In this document: positions 43,111 to 54,455 of the stretch, one piece after another
Layout: the number at the start of each line of letters is the position of its first letter
Numbering within the stretch: the stretch's first letter is position 1
Source: Hyalella azteca
Lineage: Eukaryota; Arthropoda; Malacostraca; Amphipoda; Hyalellidae
Assembly: GCF_000764305.2 (NCBI RefSeq)
Contig: NW_025944539.1
Coordinates: forward strand, 682,001 to 746,000
Direction: 5' to 3'
Length of the DNA: 64,000 bases
Notes under the pieces: model-generated
Seen by the model: the letters and a program-made list of their open reading frames with translations, nothing else
What the model was told of the DNA's origin: nothing
Database searches by the model: none
Made by a program: the position numbers and the translations under genes

Positions 43111-46100
43111 TATTTTGTATAAATATTGCCTAAGGCTAATGGACTCAAGGGCCGAGGCCACAAACTAACGCATCAGTTACAATCATTAATATATAATATA
43201 ACAATCATTAATGGAACCCCTCAATTCCACAAATCAAAATTTTATGTTTTGATGACTAGTAGAGTAGGAGTAGTGGCAGTACCTAGTCCAGTATGAGCAG
43301 AGCTGGGCAGAGCTACTCGGAAATGTAGTGGCGCTACCGCTACCGCTACATGCTCTAAATGTAGCGGGCGCTACCGCTACCGCTACATGCTCTAAATGTA
43401 GCGGGCGCTACCGCTACCGCTACATGCTCTAAATGTAGCGGGCGCTACCGCTACCGCTACACCCACTAGATTGTAACGGGCGCTACCGCTACCGCTACAG
43501 AAAAAGGTAGCGCGCTACATTAGCCGCTACAATGGCCAAAATTATTGGAAATCTCCAAATATTTATTGTTCTGCTATTGGGATTTACTCATTAACATTTA
43601 ATGATAATAAAGCATTTTTAAAACATATCAAAGCAACTTTATTGCAATTAACCTAACCGAACTAGTATGGGGTACCCCAGGGTTAGATACAGTAAATAAA
43701 AGTTACAGTTATTTTTATGTTTTACCTTCCCTACATGGATGTGAACTTTAATCTACCAATCTAAGAAATTATCCACATATACATATAAAAATTAGTCTTT
43801 TTTGTATACATATGTGGATTATTTTTGAGATTGGTAGATTAAAGTAGACATCCATGTAGGGAAGGTGAAACATAAAAATAACTGTAAGCAAACTGAAACG
43901 TGAAAAAAAACCTGTAAGTGGTAACTGGTAACAACTTAACAAGTAACAACTAACATGTTGACACTAGTAACAGGCTGAGGTTGACAACATTACACTGAAA
44001 TCTTTCGTACAGTTTTATTCTGTAATTTTTATTATGTATGTATCATGCTGGTTTTTAAATAATATTTACTACTATTAAGGGGACCGGCTACCCTAAAATC
44101 AGAAATTTTGGCTTTACCGTTTTCTTGACTCATTTTGTAGCTGCTGAAAAGGCGCGTCTAACGCAGTTTACCGCATGTCTGTGCGTGCTATAATTTTTTC
44201 GTAAGACAATTTTAAAAATATATATATATGCATATGTAACTAGAAGAGTTCTACTACAATGCATCAAAACCTGTAGTTATTTAACCAAAAAATAAAAAAA
44301 ATTGGAGGGGGTACTCCAACAGGCTTTAAATAATAGCTCTTTTTCGTGGGTCACATTCTTAATTTTTTAACCTATTAGATATGCAAACTTTTTAAATCTT
44401 TCTATTGTGTTATGTAGCCTCAGTATTAGGCCTTTGATGGCCATTGACAAAATTTTTCTATGTCAAATCATTTTTGAGTTTTGGGGGTTTTTGTTAAATA
44501 ATGAAAAGTGGTCAAAGTTACCCCGCCGTTCAAAGTAACCCCATTTTATGGTAACTCGCATGTTCTCAAAAATTCTAGTATTCTAAAAAATAGTAAAATC
44601 TTTCTATCTAGGAAGCTAAATTATCCAAAATTAAAAAATAACTTGCATGTTCTAAAAAAACATATATTTTAAAAAATAATGAAATAACCTCTCATAAAAA
44701 CTTTTCTCTGATTATGGCTTCAAAAAATGCTTACCTAGAGGGTTTGATATTCTTTTGTCATAACTCATAACCAGCCTTTCTTTTGTCAAGTCTTTTAAGA
44801 GGAAGGAGCCAGTCCTGTTAAGGAGCCAAAATATAGAGTGGCTAAATGACAAAACAGTCAAAAGTCTATATACTTAGCTTCCCTTATTCCACAGTCAGTA
44901 CTGTAGGCTTTTATTGATGAGTGATGACTAATTTTTCTAGCAGCATGTTTTATGGACTTTTGAGTTGGTTAACAAAATTAATATCAACTGTTAGGTATAT
45001 AATAGTTTTATAAAGCTATGTAAATATCGTAAAAATAATCTTTTCTAGGACTAATGTAGGTTTTTTAGATTTCACATTGATAAAGTATGTGAATTAAATT
45101 AAAACTTGAATTTAAATTGATATTAACCTAAAGTTTAGATAAAGCTAACATTAAATTTAATAAGCAGCTAGAAATTAGAAAAAAATTACTGAATGGAATT
45201 TGATATTAAAAACGTACCAGTATCTGGTGGTCACTTATTGAATTTGATGTCACTGTGATAAGTCTTGAATGACTGTAGAGCAAGTTAGGGGACCAAGTAA
45301 TATTTCGGTAACTTAAAAACGGGTGGGCATGTTAAAGGACTCTAATTTATGCATTTTTTTAGAGGCTCACACTATTCATAATTTCATATACCGGGTATGG
45401 GAGGACTGAATTTGTTCAGGAAGGCTGTATAGATGTAATTTTGGTTGCTTCTATCCAGTATTATTGAATGCTGAGATTCAAACATGAGATATTTTTGATG
45501 CATTCTTAAGTTTTCTTTAAAACCCACTTTTTTCTTGATTTTTTAACCAGCTTTTTACATTGGAAATCCAGCTTGGGTGGGTAGGTGAGCAGCTAACCAG
45601 GCAGGTACCCAGTGCAACCCTGATAATAAATAGTAATTGAGCGACCAAGACTAAATTGTCTCTCTATTTGTCTCCAAGACTAAATTGAACGCTACAAATT
45701 AACCTTCATGAAGTAATAACAAATCCCGCCACCAAAAGAGTTCAACACGATGCACACTGCAGAGGCTATTTGAGTGAGAAAAATCAGGTCCATGCAAATG
45801 CAATGAAAGCACATGTGCAACTAAGTGATATTTGGATAGTGAATTTCAGCTGCCAATGTGGCAATGCATCAGTGCATTTCAATATGCTGTTGTCAAGTGT
45901 TTTACACTAAAAACATTACCTGTAAATTTAATCACAAATATTGGCGAGAGGAGCCAAATCAAGAAGCATCATCTGGTGATCTTTGTTTGCAGTTGTAATG
46001 AACTAATTGATCATTTTAAATAGTGTTTACTATATATTCAGTTCAAGTTAATTAACATTTGCACACTTTCTGATGTTTGACTTCTAAATAATGAAACAAA

Positions 46101-49100
46101 TTTTTTCTTACCACTCCTTTAATGATCCCACTTTTATAGCTAAATACTTTAAATTCAACTAGTTTATCATTTTGAATGCTCACTCCATTGACTACATTAG
46201 TAAATTTTTCACAAATGTATTCATGGAAAGTTTTTGAAATAATTGGGACATTTTAATTCCTATGTATAATTGGGATCCATAGATTACCTACCCAATCAAT
46301 TTATTGTCATTTAATTTGAAATCCATGGACAAAAGTTTTACCTTCACAGAGCCGTCAAATTGAACCAAGCGTTTAGCACCTGCAAATTTGTTGTATTCTT
46401 CTAACATTGACAGCTCAATATAACCTTAACACACTTTGCACATCAAAAACAGGCTGACTGTGTCAAGAAAATTATTTTTGAATGTGCTTCCAAAGCTATT
46501 AATTCTACCTGTGTACTGAAGAAAGATGCAAAATCAGTTGGAATTTTGCATCAAAATCTCCACAAGTTATACAGGCAATTTGAAATTGCTTTCTGTGAAT
46601 TTTTGTTACATACTATAGAGTTTAGAATTCCTCAATTAAAATCATCGCAAATGATTTGTATTGATCAAATTCACTATTTCAGGCTTTGGTGGAGACTTTG
46701 ATGGAGGGGCTGATGCTGGTGGAGGTGGCGGATTTATGAACACAACCTCCCAGTTTGGGACTCCAGGTGGTGCTAAAAAGGTGAATTTCTACCAGGAATT
46801 GTTCTTTTTTATATTAATGTACAATATTTGAGAATTAGAAATTTTCTTGTAGATAATTCATAAATAAGTAGATATATAAAGTATAATCCCACATAATGCC
46901 ATTTTTCTGGCTATTTATTGAGAATTGGAGAAAATTTATGACATGAATAAGTCACTTCTGATTATTTTCCATGTATCTTAGTTTTCATTATCATGCTTTT
47001 CACTATGAAGTTCAAAATCAAGAATGCAGCTCTTTGGCATTTGTCTATGTATGAATGTTTCTTATATAATATATAAATATGCATATTATAAATAAAATAT
47101 GTATATAATCAAATATATATTGATCTAATGAAAAAAAATATATAAATTTCAATTGTGTATGTACCTACTAACTTTATTTTTATAGTACTTCATCAGTCTA
47201 ACTTTTAGTATTTGGATTATTCTTTATAAACCAATTTCACTCTAAACCTTATTCGTATGATATGAATTTTTAAATGAAATATTTGTTTTGATGTATATAT
47301 ATTAAACTTTATTATCATTTTTCTTTTAAATTTTCATTTACAGTGTGAGATAACCAAGTTAAACTTTATGCTGACTCACTATCCTTGATCAAAATAAACT
47401 GAACAGTAAATCCCTAAATTTACTTGATATGTAGTTAAGTTTTGATTGAAATGCACATTACTCTAACATTTAATACATTCTGATCATATTACCTACCGTA
47501 TTTATCAAACAATTGTATACATACCTAGTGGAATTATGTAGGTAGTTGCAAAATTAGCATGTCAAAAGCCATTACAGTTGACATGTATTAAAATAAATAC
47601 ACTTATTTGTAAGAGGTTGGGCCATCTTGTTTGGTTTTTACAACACTTCTCTTTAACTTCACTTCTTGTTGTTTGTTTGTCTGCTACAAATCTTATAATC
47701 AATATTTAACACACTTCTACCTCTCCAATCGATCTGAAATTTTGCACACTTGTGTAAAGTTGGAGACAATGCATGAATCAATTGAAAAAATGAATAATTT
47801 TTAAGATTTAGAAAATTATATTTTTAATATTAAAAAATTGAAAAAATAATTGTCTGCTACATATCTTATAATTGATATTTATCTCTTATCTGAACCTGTC
47901 CAATTGAACTGAAATTTTGCACACTTGCGTAAAGTCAAAGACAATGCATGAATCAATTGACAGAATAAATAATTTTGAAAATTTAAATTTCTTTTTAATT
48001 TTAAGAATAAAATTTAAAATTATTTTTTTATATATTTGATAATAAAATTAGAAATTCATTGTACATGTGTAACATCGGAGACACTGGATTCTTTGAAAGT
48101 GTTGTCTTTAAAAAGTAATTTTTAAACGCATATTATTAAAATTTAACCTTTACAGAAATCAATCTAAATAAGATATCAATCTAAATGACTGAAATTCCAT
48201 GTGTTGGTACAATTATCTCTGAAAGAATTATGAGATATGTTTTGAATTGAGTGCTCATTATAATATGATGATGATCACCATGACGTCACTGGACTAAGTG
48301 CCTCCCAGGTCCACCCCCCTCTGAAGCGCCGAGCCGGCCTTGCCACACTCTGATTAGTTGCGACACTTCCACTGGCTTATTCCATAGACCTTCAGGCTGC
48401 AGGCTGGTTGGAATTTCCTCACACCCAAACAGATGTTGTGTCTTGTCACTCTTGTGGGTGTGGTTCTGACACATAGGGCATGATGGTGTTGGGTAATTAG
48501 CCTCATCGATCTTATTGAGGTATTCCCTAAGCATTGGGCATTTCCCGGCCTTAACTGCGCCAATGTACGCCTCATGCCTCGGTCCAAAGTCCTCTCTGTT
48601 TCTTTTACTTTAGGTGCTGGCGTGTTAAGAATCTTGTTGGGTGTTCTCGACTCTATATATCTCTCGACTGTGGTGGTATCAGGTATGCAATGTCTTCACG
48701 TTTCTATTCACCTCCATGCTGCTATCACTGTTGTTGTTGTTGCAGTCATACACTTTTATGTTATACTCATTGTTGTATATGGTCTTTTTCATTTTTCACG
48801 AGTCTGATTGGCTTTAGATTTATTGGGTCTGATTGGGATATGGCTTCTCAGTGGGTGTTCTTCCAGTTTACTCTTTTCCCTCAGTTGCGAGGCCGTCATC
48901 TGCACCTGGTTCTTCAGGGGCAGGACAGCTGTTTTGTTGTGAAGATGTTGTGCATTGGTATCACGTGTGTGTCCTGTGGCGATTCTCAGTGCAGAGTTTG
49001 AGTTTTCTCTGTGTTAAGTAACAGGTAGTTGTCCTCTATCCAATCTGTAAGGCTGTTAAGGTATGTAGTGATGTTGGATTTGGCCGTCTGCAGATCTTTA

Positions 49101-52100
49101 TGACTTTCCAATACCTTGATGTCGTCGGCATAGGTCACCACTTCAATTCCCACTCCTTTTTGCGGTGTTGGTAGGTCCGACATGTATACGTTAAACAGTA
49201 CTGGGGACAGCACTCCCCCTTGAGGTACCCCCCATGATAGGTTCTTTATCTTGATTTGCTTCCGTAGTAGTCCACATAACCTTTCCGTTCTCTTAGATAG
49301 TTTGATAGGAACTTCACAATCTGTTTAGGTATTGGTGTTAGCAGTAGCTTTTCTATCATGCTTTCATAATTGATTCTGTCTTAAGTGCTACTCATGTCTA
49401 AGGCTACCATTATCGTTCGATTGGGAATTGCCTTTTCATTGAAACCTGCACAGATGACATCGTTTATTTTGTGCAGTGCTGATGTTGTTGAATACATTCT
49501 TTTGTGTGTATCCATGTTGGTTTTGGATATTGGGGATGCCCCTTTCAATTTTGTTCAATAGAACTCTTTCCAGGATCTTCACAATTGGCGACAGAAGCGA
49601 GATTGGTCTGTATGACTTGCCGATGTTACGATCTTTTCCCGGCTTCGATATGGCTATTATTCTTGCTAACTTCCATTGTTTTGGTAAGCTGTTTCTGTTG
49701 ACCACTTCATTGAATAGCCTTGTTAGGTGTTTTATGGCCACTGGTCCAAAGTGTTTTACGTGTACCGGTCTTATTCAGTCTGGGCCCTCTGATTTCTTGC
49801 TTTTTGATCTTGCTATTGCCTTCTTCACCTCATCTCCAGTTATTACAAGCTCCTCTCTCAGTATCTCCTCCAGCTTCCTGTTAGTCGTTCTTTTGAGTCT
49901 GCTGCTCACCTTCTCTGCGGATCCCGTGTATAGCTTAGCAAAATCTGCGATTTCTTTCTTGGTCTTTTTCAGCTTCGTTCCCAATTTTATCATGGTATTA
50001 GTTACTCTTTCTTCGGTCTTACCCTGAATTCCCTTCACCACTTTCTAGTATTTATCTGTGTTTTTCCTTTGGTGCCAGTCTTCTGCAACAAATGTTTTCC
50101 ATTTTCCTCTTTACGCTTCTTGATGTTTTCATTGATGTTATTTAACTCTTTTACTCTTTCTGGTTCTTCTCTAATCTCGCCAGTGTTGTCTCTTTCTCTT
50201 ATTTGTTCCTTTATGTACTCCGGTAAGGGATTTCTTTTTAATTTTACATTTCCTTGCGGGATGAATTTCTTGCTTGCTTTCTTTATTGCTAGTTCTTTTC
50301 TCTCTGGTCGCTTCTTCTATATTATATGGTCTTCCATCGTCTACTGTTAGCATACTGTCAATATATTCTTTGTACCAATCCCACTTTGCTTTCTTAAAAT
50401 GAATGTAGGTCTTCTGTTGTCTTATTCTCCTTTCCTTATTGTGAGTTTGTATTTTTAGTGTGATTGGGAGGTGATCTCATGATGTTGTTGTCATCGTTTC
50501 CCATTTTGAGTATCTTTTTCAGGTCTTGTGAGAGTACTGTGATATCTGGCGATGTTTGTATTTATGTCTGATCAAATGGTATTCTAGTAGATGTTTCTTC
50601 ATTCATGGTGGTCATATCTGAGGTACCAGCTCTTCTATACATATTTCTCTGGCATCTGTGATGCTGGAGTCGTTACAATATATTTTTAACCATTTAAGAA
50701 ACAAGTTACTTTCAGCTAACAATTTGTTGTGAAATGATCACATGTCAAACAACAAATTTTCTGAATTTGCTCATGGTAACGCATCATGGTAACGATAAGC
50801 TAACTGAAGGTTAGGGAACAGGAAACACTGACTCTGTAGTACTTCACTTAGGTTTCCACATCAGCTTTAGGTTTTCCACATTCACTTGGGTTTTCCACAT
50901 CCATAGGAGATAGATCACACACTCGCATAAAATACTTTATTACAGCAGCAGCAATCGGTATTTTTTCAGTATGTACGAATAAGATAGGTACTATATCGGT
51001 CAGAAGGAGACTTCCGACAAGGATGGGAGCGTAATGTCAACAACCCTTAATACCTAAAATACTCGTCCCTAGTAAGTTCCGGTCCACAATACAGTTACTA
51101 CCGTAATGTCTGGATACCTGCTATTTTGTAACATAAATGACTAAATCCTTACACATGACAAGGATTATATTTTAGTATTTGTGTTGCAGGAGCGTCGCAC
51201 ACAGAACATCTTGTCTACCACCATCAGGACTATACAGGAATGCCAAGAGGATACGTTTACTGTTGATGGGATGGAGGTTAGTTGATCAATTATTTAGGTA
51301 TATATTATTAAATAATATTTAATTATCCTTAATAGATTCTACGTATATATATTAGTTCCATTTGAAGTAGAGCATCAGGTCCGATTAGGTTCAGGAATTT
51401 ATTCCAGTTAAAAGTCATAGTGCCACATAATTTCTGTTAATTTCCTTGTTTTGTTGGTTTTGAAATGAACAAATTGATTGATGTTAATGAAAGTTATATT
51501 TTTCCGATGATATAAATTTGTCATAGTTGGAGTTTAAATAATTTTCTTTTAATTGTTACTATGATTTCACTCTTTGAGAAAAGGACAAAAATTTAGTGGA
51601 GTGTTTGAAGACATACAACAAGGATAATTCCAGGCTTGAATGGCAATCTTTAGAAGAAAGATTAAACAACCCCGATATCACTATGATGTGCTGTGACATA
51701 GAATCTACATATATTTACTTATGACTGTGATAGCAACATATCTTCCACTATTTACAGTTAAACGTTATGTTGGTTCCTACGTTCATCAAATATTACTATT
51801 CATTGTGTGATTCTTGTTGGCAGTGCAAACAAGTCGTGTTGTTTACAGATTAACATGGTGTGCTTGGTTGGAATCATCCGCAGTGTGGACATCAGCAGCA
51901 CTAAGATCTCTTACGTCTTGCACGACCACACAGGCCTCATAGATGTTCTCAGATACCCTGATGGAGATGCCGTGAGTGACTTACTAGCAAAGGAATTAAA
52001 TATGTGTTAACAGTCTACAAGAGTCTACTACCTATAAGAATTTCTCTAAATCTAATTCGCACTGTAGGTTTACCAATTGTTTGGAATCCTTCAAAATCAT

Positions 52101-54194
52101 GAACTTGGATACATTATATACGATGAGCTATATCAAGATTATTTGAATAACCTATATTATATTTTCCATTTGTATATTTTGTTTGTTTGATGTGAATACC
52201 ATTGTGATTTTTATTTGCACGATCACCTTTTTAACATTTGGTTATCACCTTTTAACAATTTTAATGACAATCATCTTTTTATCCTGATATTTTATTGTAC
52301 AGGAAGAAACAAATGCAAATGAGGCCCTAGCAGAGGGTGTGTATGCCAAGGTCTACGGTCCAGTGAGATCCCACCAGGAGAAGCGACACATCATCGGCTT
52401 CCGTGTTGAACAAATTGAGGACCCGAATTGGATTACCACTCACATCTTAGAAGTTATTCATCAGAACCTCAAGTTGAAGAAATTGGCAGATGGCTCCATG
52501 GTACCTAAAATTTTCCATGTCAATAGCACACACATTTTGTTCATTAATTGACCTTTTAGTGATGAATTATGGATAGTTTCAAAAGAATTGGATTGTTGTG
52601 GTAATCTAAGAAGAATAGTGTTGATACAGGTTACCTGTTTGAGGTCCATAATGAATAATCATTAACTTGAATGTTTTCAGAGTGTAGGTGTGAGTTGTTG
52701 TGTTTCATTTAATCATTCAAATTTTGTATTTTATTGGTTATTTGTAGATAATGTAAAAATGAGTTTAGCGATAAAAATTCTTGTATGCTATTTATTTTGT
52801 ACTAATTTTTAGTCTAACTCAATACTTGGGCTTAGATTTGGGCAGTTGCTTAGGCAAATTTAACATTTTTTTGCTACGTGATAGCATCTTATCAACAATA
52901 CAGACTATATCAACTGTTGGTTCGAGAGCATTGGCAAGGTAGTAGTAATGTAACAGCTGCATCGTAATATTTTTTATCGTTATAATGGCATTCATTGTTG
53001 TCTTCATATTTGGATCGTGAACTACTTGAATTAAACTTTAATTATTATAGACAATAACATGTAATATAAACTGAACGGCGTTTTTTTAACTGATGTTAGC
53101 ATTTTACGGAAACTGCACTTGTCTGTTCATTTGATTATAAATCCAAACCACGTACCCTTTTTTTCTGTGCCTACGTTCTTCCCTGATTTTGCATTGAACT
53201 AAAACTATGTTCCAGGGCAACGGTAACGTTCCAATTCTCGCCAACTCGTCTATCATGAGCGGTCCATCGGTGCCGGGAGGCAGCGGCAACTCAGACAAGG
53301 ATCTCGTGTATTCCATTATTGCCAGGGGCGCAAACTCTGACATCGGCATGAGCAAGATGGCCATCAAATCTGCGTTGCAGGGCAGGCTCACCGGCGACAA
53401 AGTCGAGTAAGATTTTTTATTTTCTACTCATGCCCAAAGAATTTGATCAGTACAAATTTATTGTTAAATGTAATCGCGAGTTACATTTATGTTTAGATTA
53501 TTGCTTCTGCAAAATCTAATATTTTAACATCATTGAGCATTTTATTTTACTCTTTTAATGTAGAATGTATCACATTAAAAATATAATTTCACTTGAACAC
53601 GAAATTATCATTAGTTAATGGGATCATATTATCCAACTTTCTTTCATTGCAACGCTAGAACTCCCATTGCATTTAATAATGCCAGTTCGGGGGGCTGTCA
53701 TTGATGGTCTATTCATCAATATATTTTATTTGCCTCTCTTCTCTCACGAAACTAAGAAATCTTGCATTTTCTCAATTACTATGTTTCTAATGTGTGAATG
53801 TAATTTAAAATCACAAAGTGCAATTAATTGCTTTGTGGCAATGTGTAAAATTTGGTATTGTTTCATAGTTGGAAATATTAATGCTACATTTTTTTGTATA
53901 GTTTTAAATTCTGCTGCGTCGTGATTTTCTTTGCGAACGCTTTGATGCAACTGTACGATGTCACGGTGTCGAATCGACTTTTGTTAATTTTTCGTCCTAA
54001 TTCTTATGTGAACTTAATTTTTATAGTAATTCTGCTTCTCAATTGTTATGTGAAATCCTAAAAAATCTTGTGTGGGCTCTCATGTAAATTATATTTTTTT
54101 TCTTCACAGTCGGCTGATGGAAGAGCTGTCGTCAGACGGCAGCATCTACACCACCGTGGACGACGAACACTTCATGGCCATCGAGTCGAACTGA
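42954..54194 (+). CDS. RPA2: Replication protein A 32 kDa subunit (RPA2), complete, seven exons
   Basis: Middle subunit of the RPA heterotrimer, which binds single-stranded DNA in replication, repair and checkpoint signalling. Join: 42954-42972, 46683-46780, 51190-51276, 51849-51971, 52303-52500, 53216-53406, 54110-54194. All introns are GT/AG with matching phases, giving 266 aa against about 270 in human. Order of parts: Gly/Ser/Phe-rich N-terminus (MWGNNEGFGGDFDGG), the phosphorylated region in the family; the OB-fold core with RRTQNILSTTIRTIQECQE, VCLVGIIRSVDISSTKISY and VYAKVYGPVRS; TTHILEVIHQNL; a linker; and the winged-helix C-terminus ending IYTTVDDEHFMAIESN, close to the IYSTVDDDHF end of vertebrate RPA2. 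The first coding exon is only 19 nt. Convergent with the GluCl gene. Confidence 0.93.
43298..43530. repeat. 37-bp GCTACCGCTAC array with hAT-like end
   Basis: About five units of TGTAGCGGGCGCTACCGCTA. The left margin CAGAGCTGGGCAGAGCTACT resembles the termini of hAT transposons, in which CAG(A/G)G and GTAGCG-rich subterminal repeats are common. 45602-45616 (AGTGCAACCCTG) could be the other end, but I found no matching 8-bp target duplication. Confidence 0.55.
43708..43884. repeat. Long inverted repeat, ~75 bp arms
   Basis: Left arm CAGTTATTTTTATGTTTTAC...CTACATGGATGT...TTAATCTACCAATCT...TCCACATATA; the right arm is its reverse complement with a few differences (TATGTGGATTATTTTTGAGA...). The loop is about 25 bp. 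In RPA2 intron 1. Confidence 0.88.
43885..46682. other. RPA2 intron 1, remainder
   Basis: AT-rich, with no exon recognised. 44070-45620 may belong to the same hAT-like insertion as 43298, but no transposase reading frame is visible. Confidence 0.45.
46683..46780 (+). CDS. RPA2: RPA2 exon 2: Gly-rich N-terminal region
   Basis: 98 nt, phase 1 in and phase 0 out; acceptor TCACTATTTCAG, donor AAAAAG|GTGAAT. It encodes FGGDFDGGADAGGGGGFMNT and TSQFGTPGGAKK, matching the Gly-rich, Ser/Thr-bearing N-terminus that is phosphorylated in RPA2. The basic KK before the OB fold is also typical. Confidence 0.85.
46781..48285. other. RPA2 intron 2, 5' part, with a direct duplication
   Basis: About 47677-47835 and 47850-48000 are diverged copies (TTGTCTGCTAC, CTGAAATTTTGCACACTTG, GACAATGCATGAATCAATTG). 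The rest is very AT-rich. Confidence 0.65.
48286..50560 (-). mobile_element. Decayed non-LTR retrotransposon (reverse transcriptase relic) in RPA2 intron 2
   Basis: On the minus strand, broken frames in the expected order: end of an endonuclease-like region (DHLPITLK near 50460), pre-RT sequence around 50041-49775, fingers (LPKQWKLARIIAISKPGKDR, YRPISLLSPIVKILERVL, 49741-49436), the palm block QGGVLSPVLFN and catalytic TYADD (49240-49110), and a C-terminal zinc-knuckle-like CPMCQNHTHKSDKTQHLFGC (about 48480-48420) followed by GLWNKPVEV. Interrupted by stops and frameshifts, so inactive. The block order and the C-terminal cysteine motif suggest a Jockey/I-type LINE; the clade is uncertain. Confidence 0.88.
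50561..51189. other. RPA2 intron 2, 3' part
   Basis: Low-complexity AT-rich sequence; AGGTTTCCACAT/AGGTTTTCCACAT/GGGTTTTCCACAT near 50850-50900 is a short tandem repeat. No further exon. Confidence 0.5.
51190..51276 (+). CDS. RPA2: RPA2 exon 3: start of OB fold
   Basis: 87 nt, phase 0 in and out; acceptor TGTGTTGCAG, donor GATGGAG|GTTAGT. Encodes ERRTQNILSTTIRTIQECQE and DTFTVDGME, corresponding to the first strand region of the RPA2 OB fold (human: ARAQHIVPCTISQL). Confidence 0.88.
51277..51848. other. RPA2 intron 3
   Basis: 572 bp, AT-rich, no feature. Confidence 0.7.
51849..51971 (+). CDS. RPA2: RPA2 exon 4: OB-fold core
   Basis: 123 nt, phase 0 in and out; acceptor TTGTTTACAG, donor GATGCC|GTGAGT. 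Encodes INMVCLVGIIRSVDISSTKI and VLHDHTGLIDVLRYPDGDA. The VGIIR segment and the D-x-TG turn are RPA2 hallmarks. Confidence 0.92.
51972..52302. other. RPA2 intron 4
   Basis: 331 bp, AT-rich, no feature. Confidence 0.7.
52303..52500 (+). CDS. RPA2: RPA2 exon 5: OB-fold end and trimerisation helix
   Basis: 198 nt, phase 0 in and out; acceptor TTATTGTACAG, donor TCCATG|GTACCT. Encodes EGVYAKVYGPVRSHQEKRHI, EDPNWITTHILEVIHQNLKL and KKLADGSM. TTHILEVI is nearly invariant in RPA2 and forms the helix that packs in the RPA trimer core. Confidence 0.92.
52501..53215. other. RPA2 intron 5
   Basis: 715 bp, AT-rich, no feature. Confidence 0.7.
53216..53406 (+). CDS. RPA2: RPA2 exon 6: linker and winged-helix start
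   Basis: 191 nt, phase 0 in and phase 2 out; acceptor TATGTTCCAG, donor GTCGA|GTAAGA. A Gly/Ser/Pro/Asn linker leads into DLVYSIIARGANSDIGMSKM and ALQGRLTGDKV, the first helices of the winged-helix domain that contacts repair proteins such as XPA, UNG and SMARCAL1 in other animals. Confidence 0.9.
53407..54109. other. RPA2 intron 6
   Basis: 703 bp, AT-rich, no feature; the small ORFs inside have no support. Confidence 0.7.
54110..54194 (+). CDS. RPA2: RPA2 exon 7: winged-helix C-terminus and stop
   Basis: 85 nt; acceptor TTTTCTTCACAG|TCGGCT. GA+T completes Asp, then RLMEELSSDGSIYTTVDDEH, FMAIESN and TGA at 54192. It matches the highly conserved RPA2 C-terminus. Confidence 0.92.
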
Positions 54195-54449
54195 TTACTC
54201 CTAATCCTTCATCATTGAATAATCGGCAACTTATTCCTTTGTGATTTATTATGAGCTAATTTGTTCAAGATTCGCACTGTGTTTTCGGTGATCAATTAGG
54301 ATTGCCTTGACTGTTCTAAGTTTTCCAGGATGAATCCGTTTTCTATTTTTCTAAATGATTTCCTTAACTACCATCTAATTAGGCAAACGTATACAGCAAA
54401 ACTTTAGGATGAATTAAACTATGAAGCGACATTCAAATTATACGTTTTT

Positions 54450-54455
54450 AATAAA
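54450..54455 (+). terminator. RPA2: Candidate RPA2 poly(A) signal
   Basis: AATAAA about 255 nt after the RPA2 stop codon, the first such hexamer downstream. A motif match only. Confidence 0.5.

Noticed and set aside
48574..50350. Plus-strand ORFs of 77-183 codons in RPA2 intron 2
   Set aside because: Antisense shadows of the decayed reverse transcriptase on the minus strand.
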